DNA from: Fulvia fulva
Taxonomy: Eukaryota > Ascomycota > Dothideomycetes > Mycosphaerellales > Mycosphaerellaceae
Length of the DNA: 64,000 nucleotides
NCBI RefSeq assembly: GCF_020509005.1
Contig: NC_063024.1
Span: 930,001 to 994,000, forward strand
Reading direction: 5' to 3'
Shown: in pieces, positions 43,791 through 57,024 of the stretch
Position numbering within the stretch: position 1 is the first letter of the stretch
How the letters are laid out: every line of letters starts with the position of its first letter
Made by a program: the position numbers and the translations under genes
Notes under the pieces: generated by a model
Told to the model about the DNA's origin: nothing
What the model saw: the letters and a program-made list of their open reading frames with translations, nothing else
Databases searched by the model: none

Positions 43791-46336
43791 GTCGCTAGCC
43801 AGCTTTCTGCAGAGCTTCTGATGCCAGCATTAAGCTCCTCCAGGAGGACACGACTTCTTGAGGTGGTTCAAGCAAGTAGAATGGCTACCCTTCGACTGTT
43901 TGCGGGTAACATCTTGTCGCAGCTGTGAGGCCAGATGGCAAACAGTCGCGGAGCAGCATTGATTTCGTGTCTCCCAATGCGTTACATCAAAGGGTAACGA
44001 CTGGTGCGGAAAGCATCTTGCTGCAAGCTGTTACAGACTTGCACGCGCAGGTGTATGGGCTAATAATGTGCATAATCTGAAGTCCTGTCGGCAGGTAGTG
44101 CTGCAATGCGCTTGGTGGGTTGCATCTCGGCGGCCTACTTATTGTTCAACATTGGTCCCCGATGGACAATCGACTTGCTCCTCCCATCATTTCCAGTCCG
44201 ATTTGGACGTCGATCTCGAGGTTGTCGGAAGGAGCCTTGTCGACACCAGCCAACTCATCGCTCGTACTCGACATGTTCACAGCGCTATATGCTTGGGCAA
44301 CTGAGACGGTAGTAGTGTCGAATGCGGCTGCACGTGCAATGGAACAGAACCTGGTTGCGCTCACAGCCCTCCGCTCGACCTCAATCCGACGGAGCGTGCT
44401 CCCGTGATCTGAGCTTGTGCGAGGCTGATCACTGATCATGCCCAGGTAGTCTCGTGCCACTGCTTTGATTCTTGGATCAACCTGACAGCAGTGACAGGCA
44501 CATCAATTCTGGGTTTCACCTTTTCGCGTAATGACATAGACCCTCACCGCCAGGTGATTCCCGTTGGCGTACGAGACAAGCACAACACAACATTTGCTCT
44601 GCGGCCCTTGCTCAACCCCGGACTTTGATCCGCCACGGGCCTTACTCGCAAGCTGGTACGAGGTCATCAAACACTACAACATCCGTTACGGTCATCTCGG
44701 ATCTTCATCATGTCGGGTCGTCAGCATCATGAGACGTATCGTAGACTACGCCGTCATGTCAGCCAATGCTTCCTTGCCATGAGCGGAAGTACCCACCCGC
44801 CGCGAGTTGCTTGGACTCCAACATGACGATATGTCAGGACTGCAAAGGGATTTGTGTATGTATGCAACCTGAAGAAGATTGAAAGACGAGCTTCGATCCG
44901 ACATGAACCTGGGGCCAACATCAGCACGAGGCTGCTACACGATCACGTGGCCTTGCCCGGGCGCTGAAACATAGCCCTAAAGCCCTTTACGAGCTCGCAC
45001 TTAGCTGAGATCGAAGCGCTGTTTTCTCAATGGACCCCTGAGCACAAGATATCCGGCCTCTGCAGATCCTCCACACACATCCACGTGGGCGAAGCTGCTG
45101 GTAGCTCGGAGTTCTCGCCGATCGGCTTTCACATTCGTGGAGAAAGAGCTTCGCCTATCACACAAGATGCGACTTATCGTCTCGACCGCACTGATGCCGA
45201 ATAATGGCACCTGGAAGACGCCAAAAGTGGCATCATCCGTGCTACTGACCACGTGCGTCTCACGCTGCTTACGGAGTGGCCTCATTCAGGTGCGGATGGC
45301 TATCATCCGTCGAGATAGGCAGCGTCGGTGTACAAATTCACGCACACGAGAAGATTACCATTGTCTGGACGTCGCCGGACATGTTTTCGGACCAGTTCAA
45401 TGGCCTTGCTGGACACTCATCGAGTCGGAGAACAACTTTCAGACATGGCTCAGGTGTTGCCCTGAATCTGATACACTCTCTGAGACATGGGGAACGATGC
45501 TCGTTTACAGGCTGCCCTTGAGCTCGGCGGTAGCGACGAATGCCCTCAATTCATTGTGGGAGGAGTACTCAGCAGTGTGGTGTGCTTGGCACAGATCGGT
45601 CTCGCCAGCGACAATATTGCCATGTTACACCCTGTCATTCGCGATGACCACACGGACCGGTACGACGGCGCCCGCAATGCCGCAGGCCTTGCTGCCGCAT
45701 TACACCGGCCATTGCAGGCAGTCAACCACCCATGTTGCAAGGCGTTGACCACCCTGTCGAAGGGCCTGTCCATATCCGTGCTGCCTTTGAATCCAGTTAG
45801 CACCTTTGGAAGGCAGACTGGAAGCAAAGTAAGCCCGGATACTTTCAGGTGGTCTCACTGGCAAGATCATTACGCAAGCAATACAACCAACGCAAGGGTT
45901 CTCCAGCACTGGTCCCAGCAGAGTGGCCCATGCGATCCGCTTCAACCCAAATCATTGGTCTTTACCCGAGGTTTGTCCTTCACAGCCCGCTGCCGGAAAG
46001 TATGTTCCAACTTCACTGCGTCAGCTTCAGCACAAGAGCCGCCATCCGCGGCATTCCAACAGCCACGCGCAGGATGAATTGCCTCGTCAAGCACCAGGAT
46101 ACAGCCATCGCCCAAACTTCGAGGCTTAGTAGAGTGTCTACATCTAGGACGTCTACATGTACGACGACCACAGTCGGTCGATGGACTGATCCTGGATGTA
46201 ATCAAGCATTTCCCATCTCGCTGAATGACAGCTCTGACGTCAACTGCCTCTTCCAGTAATCAGACATGATGTGCGCTGGCACGCCTGAGTAGCTGGAGTC
46301 TGATATCGTACTCGAGCGTCTTTCTTGATGCGGGAG
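43791..46336. other. 2.5-kb gene-poor region
   Basis: Frames of 90-200 codons overlap in several phases on both strands (for example 45137-45748 and 45487-46077 plus). None shows motifs, a signal peptide or a consistent exon structure. I see no supportable gene. Confidence 0.45.
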
Positions 46337-46687
46337 TACAGTAGAACCTCCACTATAACGATGAACCCGCGGCAGCGCCGATATATCGCTATAACGGAGT
46401 TATCGTTATATAGGTTGCCAAAATCGGTAGCCGTAGACAGGGAGGAGCCTTAGGCTACTACGATTACCTTGCTACCGCTGCCTAATTAGGCTAAGTCTAA
46501 GGCTTCCGGTCTAAGAGATACCCCGAGACAACGATATTTAGTAGAGACATACCCCTACCCGCCGGTGAGGTCGAACGATAATCGTTATATCGTAAGCCCT
46601 ATACAGATTGGCGTGGAATCCCGGATTGTATCGTTACAACGGAGATATCGTTATTCGGTTCATCGCTATAGCGGAGGTTCTACTATA
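46337..46687. mobile_element. MITE with about 30-bp terminal inverted repeats and TA duplication
   Basis: The left end cagtagaacctccactataa (from 46339) is mirrored on the right by ttatagtggaggttctactg-like sequence ending at 46685, with three mismatches over about 29 bp. Both sides are flanked by TA, as expected for Tc1/mariner-Fot1/pogo insertions. The 350-bp interior encodes nothing and has internal cgttatat/atatcgttat motifs that partly pair. It is a non-autonomous element. Confidence 0.85.
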
Positions 46688-47582
46688 CGTGCACAAAGAG
46701 CGTCAAAATACCGGCGAGACATTATACCCTGTACATCTAGCGCTGGCCGATCGGACTTGAGACAACTGCGAATGCGAGACAAGCTGGGGTAGTCTCACAC
46801 GAGCGGAGGGGTCCACCTCATGCAATCTGGACCTTGACGAGCACCTTGGTGACAGCAGGCGAATTAATGGCGTCCGTATAGCTGCAGCCCGTCTGATCTA
46901 ATGCGAAGTAAAGAGATCTGTCGCCAAGTCGGTTGGAGCTTAGAGGTCAGCGCGCTTGGCTGGCTGCATAAGTTCACAGTCAGAAACCGCTAAGCTGGTC
47001 AGATGCACCACGCCTCGGTCACCATTGGCCATGTACGAGGTATCCTTGCAACACAGCGGATCGATCTTCGCAACGGGGTTAAGACGACCCAGCAACCATT
47101 ATCTTTAGTGATATGCTGCCTCACTTCGATTTTGGCTGAGCAACACTACCCCAAACCGACCACAATTTGGTGGCGTACCTATGTGGACCCGCCACACAGT
47201 AGCAATGAATAGCTTCACAAGCCTCACTGTCTGTCAGTCAAGCTACCCCTAAGCTCCATCCTTTGGGCAACATACAACTTCCCAGAGGAACAAATTCGGA
47301 TTTCACAACCCCACAAGAAGGTCGGATGATCTACGCGACCGCCAACAGATCGTGCGAGGCTCCGTGCCTGCAGTCAGCGATGAGCCTCTGTACGAAAGTG
47401 TGATGCTAACTCCTTCTGTATGTGCTGAGTACAAGGCGTGGGTACGGAATTGCCGAGGCACATTGCGGCCGCTCTGTGATTGACCGTGGCTGCGTGAGTC
47501 CGCTCAGGTATCGGGGATCAGCTGTGGCTCGTTCAGCTACCTCACATCCGATGACTGTCTACTTGATCGAATGGCTACCAGG
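46688..47582. other. Intergenic, no gene recognised
   Basis: Short frames only. It contains the region 3' of the O-methyltransferase-like gene. Confidence 0.5.
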
Positions 47583-48866
47583 TCACGATGGTCGTGGTTG
47601 AAGCCTCGCTTCGAACGCAATCATGGCGCTGTTTCTGGTCCGCAGCTCATTCGTCAAGACCAAAGAGCCGGCGTCGATATGAACATTCGTCAAGAGTTCT
47701 ACCACCTCCGACGTCTCCAGCTCTCGCACGTTAGCGAGTTGCATGAAGCAGAGGTCCCGAAATCGTGCCATGGCCTCAACATTGGTCTCAACCTCGCCAG
47801 CGCCTGGCAGTGTGCGCGTCACCAGGATAAGTGCTGGTTGCGAAGTACTTCAGCATGAGCGTTGAGCTCTGCTGTAGCCTGTGCTTTGAGTACATGCCAG
47901 GGTGTAAAGGGCGAGGCTGTTCCAAGACGCACAACGTAGACGGCTGCGTTGGTGACGCACTGCGATGAGCCCGGCGCTCGATGCTGGGTTTCAAGGCGTT
48001 CAATTGCTTTAGCAGCCGATTCAATAAGCTTGCTGCTTGACTCAAAGGGCGTTGTTGACAGTCCGTTTCTAAGCTGGATTGCTGATGATGTACGGGACAA
48101 GGCATTAGCCTGAGCCTGGTCCTCATATTGGACCACCACTCGCAGCGATGGAAATTTGCTGGTCAATGCGCTGGCGAGAGATGTGGTATTTGCTCCCACC
48201 TGCAGATCCCAATCAATATTGATCACCAATACGTGCACCAGCCTGAGACAGTACTTACATCGACCACCGTGGCCTCACCTAGGCTCAACCAGCCCAACTT
48301 GGTCAAAATCTCCTCGATGCCGGCGTCGTCATCAGCAATGGCATATCTCGAGAATGATGGCCATTGACATTTCAGCCTAGAATGTTGTCCGAGAGAGTCC
48401 GTGAAGCTGGACTTCGTATTGAAAGCGACATTGAAAGCACTCTGGTCAGTCTGCTGAGCTCGTCGGTACCGCTTCGTCGCCAGAGACATGTGGAGAGCAG
48501 ATGGCGCGAGGGTCTCGGACAAGAACATGGCTGCGTCTAGCAGCAGGGGCTGTTTGACAAATGGCGCCGGGAGAGCGCTGTGTGCGACATACCCCTGCTT
48601 TAGCTCTTGCAGAAAGCCGGCCGCCATTGTCATACGAGCTATGCGGCGCAGATAAGCCTCTGGTACGCACGTAAGGTCCGCAACATCGCTGTAGTGTACG
48701 CATCCATCGACAGGAATGCAGGCAAGCACTTGAAACTCGCCTACCCACTGTACACACGCAAGCAGTTGGCTCTGGAAGTCGGAGTGTCAGTATCAGTAGC
48801 AAAATGGTGCGTCAGATCTGTAACCTCTCGCGCAAGTCTCTGTATGAAGTCTTCCGGATACATCAT
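47583..48866 (-). pseudogene. AflS/AflJ-like O-methyltransferase-fold protein, frame break near the end
   Basis: Inferred exons are 48866-48825, 48771-48259 and 48199-47583. The N-terminal winged-helix dimerisation part reads LLACVQWVGEFQVLACIPVD and VPEAYLRRIARMTMAAGFLQ, as in fungal polyketide-cluster O-methyltransferases and AflS-type coactivators. The SAM-site loop spans intron 2 and reads VVDVGAN where active enzymes usually have DVGGG, so catalysis may be lost. Near 47820-47830 the frame changes: the last 79 residues (EVETNVEAMARFRDLCFMQL, ELETSEVVELL) lie in another phase. This looks like a one-base loss or an assembly error. Divergent pairing with an AflR-like gene supports the coactivator reading. 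The first intron has a weak donor, GTTACA. Confidence 0.7.
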
Positions 48867-51239
48867 TGCACAACCATCTGCCGGAGACGTTTGTTGGAAA
48901 GGTGTGAACCTCAAGCATCACTCGGAATGCTTGTCCGCAGACTTCGCGAATGTCCACAACCCGCGGCAATGCTGCGGCCAAAATGGCATACAATGTTTAG
49001 ACGGATATTGCTGAATCCGTTCAATGCTAAGGGCGCTCGCACGGGATGGTATGCTTGTCTGTGGCTGGCCTGATCCATGCTGTGCAGGGCGTGGCAGCAG
49101 AAGCTGCAGCTTCGCATACAGCTATCTGCCCTGCATGTCAACAGATGTCTGAGGTCGTGATCAAAGCTCGCCGCTCGCCGAGCAACGGGCATGTCCACGC
49201 CCTGATCCCAACCCCGACCAACATGGTTGCGCGGGCCAATCTGCAGGCCATTTCCTGCAGGCGCAACTAAGCAACCCACTGCTCGACCACTTTACCGCGC
49301 GTGGCACTACTAATCCAAATGTGTAGCGGATCGGAACTACACGGATTGACGGCGTGAAGCCCATCTTTTCAGCACCTTCCTGGGGTCGGTCGACCTACTA
49401 CTGATCCAAGTGCGTGACTAAAGGTGTGTCCTCCATGTTTGGCCAATATGAGACGAGTGGTGCTCTCAATTGGGCAGTGCAACACAAGGTACGTGGTGCG
49501 TGAACCGACGAAGTCAGATGGATGGTCTCATACGAGTACCCAAGCTGTATGAGATCACAAAACAATGCCTTGCTACGAAATCGTTCCGCGAGACCGCCGC
49601 TGTGGGCTGACGTGCCTGGCCGTCAGCAAAGCAGCGACCTACGGAGGGATGAGAAGCTGCGTAACTGAGTTTAAGCTAGGGCAGAAACGAACTCGCAAGC
49701 TGTTGGTCTGCGCAAGACCAACAACTCAGCGCGCGGCAGCATTGCGCTCATGCGGCTAAGATAGCCGACCATACCAAAAGCATATAGCGTGTTTGACGAC
49801 GCAGGTCTTATCGGCCAAGCGATCTAGCAGGTAAATACTCGAATTATCCGCCCCGCACCTTCATCCCACACGCATCCTGAGGCTACGGACCATCCACGGG
49901 CGCTACGCATTCCCAGCAGTAGCTTTCTGTCGTAACAGTGTCGTTTGACCATCCGTCTCGGACACTCTCAGGGCACGGCAATTTCCTACGTCTGTATGTA
50001 CCGATCCACTGAGCTCTGTGCTGCAGGTTGTATGCAGCACCACGGGCAAGCCACGCAAATGTGGCCCTTTAAGCTTGATATCGGTGTACGGCCCGCTGGA
50101 AGATCTGTGCCCGGGATTGGAAGGTGAATCTGCACGTGCGACCACACTGCCAACACGTGCGGTTCATGGGCGGTCGGGGGTGTTAACATGTCGCACACAT
50201 AGTGCTCTCCGACGCTCGTTTGGCTCGGCAAATACTATTTCGCTCGTACAGGTCTGCTATCTAGCTCGTATAGCACTTGCTTGAATCTGGCTGAAGTGAC
50301 TAACTTTATAGCCAATTCTCTCAATGACAGAGCACCCAAAATGAGCTTAGATTTGAGGGATACAGACTGAATTGCAAGACCTCGTACCCTATACTTTTTT
50401 GAGCCCCCCCCCCTTAGGGGGCTGGGGCGGGGGGGGGGGGCAATATAAGTCGTTGTCCTCGAAGCAATTTAGATTGAACTTCGAAGAGTGATGCTCTTAC
50501 GACTATGTCGGATCTTGGTGCCTTAGGTGGCTTAAAATTGCCCGATTCGGCGAATCTACATACGAAATAGCAGATGCGTACGTGGACGCAATGCTATGCC
50601 GTCCAGTTCACATAATGCTCCATCGATCTTGAACAACATCCATGTGCCTCGGGCTACCACGCAGTCGGCACTCAGACCACACCTTCAGGCTGTGAGGCTG
50701 GCTGCAGGCCTGCAAATGTCGTGGCGCCACAACCGCTTATGGCGTTATCAAGCTGCTGTCTGTCGTCGGACTCCAGGAGCAATCCAACGGTTTGCTAGCA
50801 CGCCCAGCATGTCGTCGGAGCAATAAGGTTACTCCTGCTAACCAAGCCGGTCGATCGCTCCCAACAAGAGCGAAGAGGCTTCGCCTGTGCCTAACCGCGG
50901 GGCCAAAGATCCTCACAGCTTTACGCAGCATGGGTACTACCTCTGATCCTTGGAACGAGCCCCAGGGCATGAAGCTGGCCGACGCAGGAACATTGCCAGG
51001 CCATCAAGGGCGGCAGTCCTCGCACCCATGGACACTAGTCCACCTCTCATTCGACCAGTCCGACACCTCGTGGCTTTCCTGCCTATATAGTGGATCACCC
51101 ACCTGAATTGCCTTCGATGTTCGTGGTTGCACCCGATCGAAGCTGTCATTTACTTTTGACCCTACCTACTTACCAGCGCCTTGGTGTTTCTTGTTCTTTA
51201 GCATCGGACGTGCCTCCTCATCGAGCCTTCACCAGCATC
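48867..51239. promoter_or_regulatory. 2.4-kb divergent intergenic region between AflS-like and AflR-like genes
   Basis: The AflS-like and AflR-like genes are transcribed outward from this region, an arrangement known from several aromatic polyketide clusters where the two share control. I found no clear TCG(N5)CGA-type palindrome close to either start. A GC homopolymer block at 50404-50441 is listed separately. Confidence 0.5.
50404..50441. repeat. C-tract / G-tract block
   Basis: A run of ten C's, TTA, five G's, ctggggc and a run of about thirteen G's follow each other. The C and G runs can pair as a hairpin, and the G side could form a quadruplex. Run lengths may be imprecise in the assembly. 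Confidence 0.8.
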
Positions 51240-52737
51240 ATGCCTGAACCAACTCGCAACTCAGAGTCCAGCAGCTCGACATGTCGACGACAATCTGGTG
51301 CACAACATATTGCAACGCCTAAACTGAAAGACTCGTGCACTGCTTGTGCAACATCAAAAGTCAAATGTAGCAAAGACAAGCCAACCTGTGCTCGATGCAC
51401 CCGACGCGGCCTGACGTGCGACTATGGTCTGTCGAAGCGTACTGGACGAACCTCTCACGCCACTGCTCAGAAGCAACAGCAACAACGACAGCAACAACAA
51501 AATCAACAAAATGGATCCGATAGGAGAGGCAGTCAGCCTGCAGTTCCCGTGGCCAACATGCGTTCAGACACAGATCAATTCATCTCGCCGATAGATCTTC
51601 AAGAGCCTTCGATGCTTTCACCCTCGCTCATGCCAGACTTCAGCAGCGATAGTTCGCAAACTGGCCTCGATCAATGGAATCCAGATCTGTGGTCGACAAT
51701 GTTCTCTCAGAATGGAACAGGCTCGAACGATGCACCTTCATCCACAATGCAGACACAATGCGGCACTGGCAACGACATCGACGATCTCTTCAACTCCCTC
51801 ACATCATACAGCATGCTCGGAGAGCCAGCAGATACCACCATGTCGAATCAGCATCCGCAGGCCTTCTCCGATACCTCTTCTTCGATAAGCCCATTCGATC
51901 AACTGACCTCGGTCTCCGACATTGGTAGCCAAGACTTTTCGAACGTGGATCTGTCTATGGTCAACTGTGTACCTGCTGTTCAGCAGCCCGTTGAGCCGGC
52001 CAACTGCTGCTTGAACGTCGCCCTTGGTTTCATGACACAATTGTGCGCCACTGCGACGTCGACATGTACCATGCCAGGTAGCCACAATGGCAACAACGCT
52101 CTACCAACCATCGACTCCGTCATCACGGAGAACAGGCAAATCGTCGACCAAATCGTGAAGATCCTCGAATGTCCCTGCTCGCATGACGAGTATCTACTCA
52201 CCATCGTGCACCTAGTTGTCTTCAAGGTTATGGCTTGGTGAGACGACTTCTATGTCTTTGTTTTTGAAGAAGTACTGACCAGTTCCCAGGTACGCAGCCG
52301 CAGCTCGCGACAAGCCATCTTTCGATGAAGACATGAATTGGTCCGATCAACCGTCTGCTCGTCCTTCACGTACCCGCACATACTCAGAGGAGGTGCTGCA
52401 ATTTCCACCGAGTATCGATGGTTACAGTTCCGACGGCTCAGATCAGGGCAGGATGGCTGCTCAACTTGTTCTGAGCGAGCTGCATCGTGTCCAAAGACTT
52501 ATCAACCTCCTGTCACAGCGCCTCGAAAGCGTCCGTTTGAGGAATCACGTTGCAAGCTCTGGGAGCAGTGCTAGCTTGGAAAGCATTGGCGAAGACTCTG
52601 TCGTTGGCGGAGTCTCTCTATCCTCCACAGCTGGATCGCCGCTGTCATCACCGACGTTTGATCAGCTCGAAGCTGATCTCAGAAAGCGTCTACGAGCAGT
52701 TTCATTCGAAACGATTGACGTTCTGCGCCGAAATTAG
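51240..52737 (+). CDS. AflR-like Zn2Cys6 transcription factor
   Basis: Two exons (51240-52237 and 52290-52737) give 481 aa. The binuclear zinc cluster begins near residue 32: [11 protein letters not shown] then [11 protein letters not shown], spacing C-x2-C-x6-C-x6-C-x2-C-x6-C, followed by the basic linker LSKRTGR as in AflR-type regulators. A Gln-rich tract (residues 78-92) and an acidic, Ser-rich middle may activate transcription. The C-terminal half contains the AflR-family regulatory region: [53 protein letters not shown], and after the intron [20 protein letters not shown]. Such factors control a biosynthetic cluster with an AflS-type partner, here the divergent gene on the left. The gene is intact. 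The stop is TAG. Confidence 0.88.
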
Positions 52738-55039
52738 CATACCCTCCATGCACCTTTTCACTACACGGCCTTGTATCGCGCCAAAATGCCACGCGATAGA
52801 TATACATATCCTGCGGTCAACTTTGGGACATTGGGAGGATTCGGCGCTGGGCTCGCGGCGCTACGTCGCTGCTTCATGGAGTCAAGAGATGCCATACGTA
52901 GACATGTAACTTGCCTCAGGCTTTCATCAACTCTACATTCCAGTCAGTGCATCGTCTTCACAGTCAGTCACAACATGGATCATGATTGTTGATATATACC
53001 AACACATGCTTGCTGCAGAAGAAGCTGTGCATGACGGCAGCATGACACACACATGGCATACACAAGGGTCCTCAGGGACGAGGCTTGATCGTGTGCTTGA
53101 GTGCCAACCAATCTTCGGCCTGCGATGGAACGATAGCCAATACAACCCTGTCTCAAGATAGGACCCGCCAACGAGTAGAAAGAGCACATTCTAATGCAGT
53201 CCAAATCTCATTGGCGATGAGGGGATCTTGAATCTTGTAGTGCTGTGCCAAGACGTGCAAGCCTCCTCCACATCGCCACCAGTGAGCGCGAAGATCTCGG
53301 ACACCTGGCTGTCTCATTGTATTCTTCGATACCCGAGCCGAAGGGAGGATGCAGCTGTGCAGCATTGGCAACAATGCAGGGCGGGCAGCTTGAAGCGCCA
53401 CAAGCGGGTGATGTGCATAAGTGCCGAGCAAATGTCAAGCCCGCAGAAGCTCCGTAACCCTAGGGGTTCAGCGGCGCGTCTAGATAGGCGATACCCTGCA
53501 GGTAGGCCGACTGCCACATCGTGTACGTGCTTTAGTAGATCTTCAGCCACTTCGATTCTTGTTATAGTTGATATCTGTACTGCTGACGATCTCTTCGTGT
53601 CGACACCAGGGCATGCTGTGGTAGACTCGTGCTGTGCATGATTGCTCGCCTATAGACGGAGTGCAGACACCGGCAGTCGCCTGTTCACATGCCTCGGTGC
53701 AGACAGACTGCACTGCCCATACGAAATTGCCGGCGTTGCCGTGAGACCTGCTGGTAGGTCTATACCAGCCCCAGTTCCGTCTCCAGCTTCGTCCGGACTG
53801 TCGCCCGGAACTAGATCTAGTCAGCTGACGTATCGGTATGCATGTAGGCAGATGTGATTTCGGACGCGTCAGTTGTGTTGGTTTGCTAGAACAGATTGAG
53901 TACAGGCATCGAAGAAATTGTGCAAAGGATTGAGGCGGATGCAGCTGAAGTGTCAGGAAGCGTCCCAGGGACGGAGAAGGAGAAACCGTGTCTCCTAGCG
54001 TCGCGAGTCATGAGGGGCACGGCACGGACCTGTCACTGACATGTGGCACAACATCCTCCTGCCGGTGTAATTCTACACATATCTGGCCGAAAAATTGACA
54101 TTTGAACGAGAACTTGGGGCAAGAATGCTCTGCCCTACCTCATTTTCTCCAGATCTGCATCTTATGCATCTTTGAACTCAGCGGCCGAGCATGCACTACA
54201 GTTGGCCCGGCTGACCTCATGCAAGTTGGCGTCTCAACATCGAATCGCATCGCAGCACGTATAGATCCAACCCAGCCACGAGGGATCCACTGAATAAAGT
54301 TGCTGAGTGCAGCTAAGCCTCGCTATTGGCAGGCGGTCCGACAGCTTGGAGCATGCTGTGCATGCTTGTTTGGCAGTCAAATCACGTTCTTCCATTAGCT
54401 GGCCAGACTTTCGATGTCACAACGCAGAACTTCAACTAATGGTTCAATTGCCGACGGCTATCCAAGCGATCGTCTTAGTCATCTCAGCTTATCCTGCCGG
54501 ACTCCGACAAGGACTTCCATCCCTCACCACGTGGGAGGGAGTGATGGCGATATCCGGCCGCCCCCTTCGTCAGGGCGTGATTGTCAAGAAAGGGAAGTCG
54601 CTGGGCGGATGCCTGCTTGTCGTCCCGAATCATGTTCTCGCTCTTGGCATTGTTTACATCAATGGCGGCAGTGAGGTAAAGCCAACCTCGAGGGCAACAG
54701 CCATTCCCCCATGATGAATCGTCGCCAATGCTGATGAGCTCGTTCCACAGGTTGTTCAATCTGCGAGGACGTGCACAACAGCCTGAGAACACTGAGCGCA
54801 AGTGACGGTCAGGGTCCTGATCCGCTTGTCGGACTCCCACACATCGCGCATTCGACCGGTCGGACTGCTACGCCTCAACACTGAAGACTGTAATCACTAT
54901 GCGGATGCGGGTAGTGCTCGATCCGCCGGGTTACGACGTCAAGATTTCGATTGCACGTCTGGCATACTGTCACTGAATCGTGCCCAGCTGGCCTGCTTGT
55001 CGTTCCTAAGAACCGGTAACAGCATTCCCTTTACTCACC
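52738..55039. other. 2.3-kb intergenic region
   Basis: Overlapping frames up to 137 codons are open but none has features of a real gene. The right end contains the P450 promoter. Confidence 0.5.
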
Positions 55040-57024
55040 ATGTCATCTTTTGAAGCATACAGCGATCTGTTGAGACCTTGGTCTTGGTCGAATAACTCAC
55101 CGCCCACCACAGCCGATCTAGGCAAGACAGAACTGCATCATGCAGACACCCAGAACAGCAGTACAAATTGGTCCGTCTACATTTACGCACTGTTGGCTGT
55201 AACACTGGTGTATGGCTTGTACAACCTGTACAGAGCAGCTCTGCCCAAGCCAGTGCCCGGAATTCCCTGCGACAATGCCTCCCGCAATCGCCTCATGGGC
55301 GATTTGCCAGATGCCATGAAGTGGATGGGCGAGAGGAAAGAGTTTTGGTCTTTCATGCAAGAAAGGTGTCGACAGCTCAACTCGCCGATCGTGCAAGTGT
55401 GGATGCAGCCTCTGGGCAGGCCGTTCATCGTGATCAGCGACTACCTCGAATCACGAGATATCATGGTGCGAAGGACACCGCAGCAGTTTGACCGATCTGC
55501 TTGGCTGGGCGACATGTTCTGGGCTATCGCGCCGGTGAGTACGACAACCTCAACGCGAGGCAATTGCTGACGGAAGATGCAGCGGAACATGACGAGGTTC
55601 CTTACCAATGACGACTGGAAAGTACATCGACGGCTCATGGCTGATGCCATGTCTCCTAACTTCCTGAAGAATGTTGCGAGTCACCACGCTCACTCTGGCG
55701 CTTCTTCGCTCATAGCACTATGGAAGAGCAAGATGGATCTCGCGCAAGGCCACGCATTCAGTGTCCTTGAGGACGTCTGCAAAGCCGGAATGGACACTAT
55801 GTGGGCGTCAACGCTCGGCGACGAGATCAGCACAACATCAAGCCAAGTGAAGCTGATCTCCGGTCTCAAGAGCATCCCACTACCTGCATCAAAGGACATC
55901 GCGGCCGAGTTTCCCGAAGCTGAAGACCCAGAAGCTTTCACCGCACTTCTAGCACTTGGCGACAGTGTTGTATACGCCGCATCGTCACCATTTCCAAAGA
56001 TCACGCACTGGTTGGCCGTCCACTTGGTATCCTCCCTCCGCAAGTCGATGAGACTCAAAGGCACGCTCTTCTCCGGCCTCCTCAACTCAGCTGCCAGGAA
56101 ATTCGCAACCTCGCAGGACGAAAGCAGAGTCAAGCACGTACTCGACCTTGTCGTCCAACGCGAGGTCTCTCTAGCCAAGAAGGAAGGACGACAGCCGGTC
56201 TTTGATACCCAAGACATTCGAGATGAGCTCTTCGGGTTCCTGCTCGCCGGCAATGAGACTACTGCCGCTACGATCTGCTGGGGCGTGAAGCATCTTGCTG
56301 ATAATTTGGAGGTACAAGAGAAGCTTCGCAAGCATTTGAGGGAGTATCACGCTGCGGCATTTGAGCAAGGGGAGATTCCTACTTCGCAAGAGATCGTGGC
56401 TGCCAATATTCCGTACCTTGAGGCTACCATCACCGAGATCCTGCGACTGGCGGGTAGCACTCCGGGTAATTCGAGGAAGACGACGCAGAATGTGCAGATT
56501 CTGGGCTATGATATCCCGAAAGGTTATGATGTGCTGATGGTGAGTCAATCTGACCAGAATCATGTCTCTATGCTGACCCAAAGCCAGCTATCGAATGGGG
56601 CCGACTACATCTCCGCACCACTCCCCATCGACCTCAACCGCCGCAGCAAACGCAGCGTCGAGGCCAACGATGTCACCGGCATGTGGGACCCATCCAACAT
56701 CAGCGACTTCATGCCAGAGAGATGGCTCGTGGCGGATGAGAAGGGTGAGGTGTCGTATGATGCTAAGGCTGGTCCGTTCCAAGCCTTCGGAGCGGGGCTA
56801 AGAGGGTGCTATGGTATGCCATCGCGCATGCCGGGCTAGATGCTTTGCTAACATTGTCTGCAGGACGCAAGCTCGCGGAGCTCAACCTGAGGACTTTCTT
56901 CACTCTCATCATGTGGGAGTACAAGGTTCTGCCTCCGCCAGATGCGTATAGGTCTTATATTGGACTTGACAAGGCGATGCATCAGCCGCAGCAGTGTTAT
57001 CTGAGGTTGGAGAAGGCGTCTTGA
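55040..57024 (+). CDS. Cytochrome P450 monooxygenase
   Basis: Four exons (55040-55534, 55583-56539, 56588-56813, 56864-57024) give about 612 aa, long for the family because of a 50-residue lead before the membrane anchor (YIYALLAVTLVYGLYNLYRA). KPVPGIPCDN is the proline-rich hinge. The I-helix oxygen site FGFLLAGNETTAAT lies near residue 380, the K-helix ExxR (EILR) near 447 and PERW before the heme loop. The heme motif is split by intron 3 and reads FQAFGAGLRGCYG when joined, with the Cys ligand present. The P450 would hydroxylate or oxidise a lipophilic substrate at the ER membrane. Its position after an AflR-like gene suggests secondary metabolism, but no substrate can be read from sequence. 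It appears intact. Confidence 0.9.

Noticed and set aside
45137..46077. Two overlapping frames of about 200 codons
   Set aside because: Several phases and both strands are open at once in this GC-balanced stretch, and none has family features.
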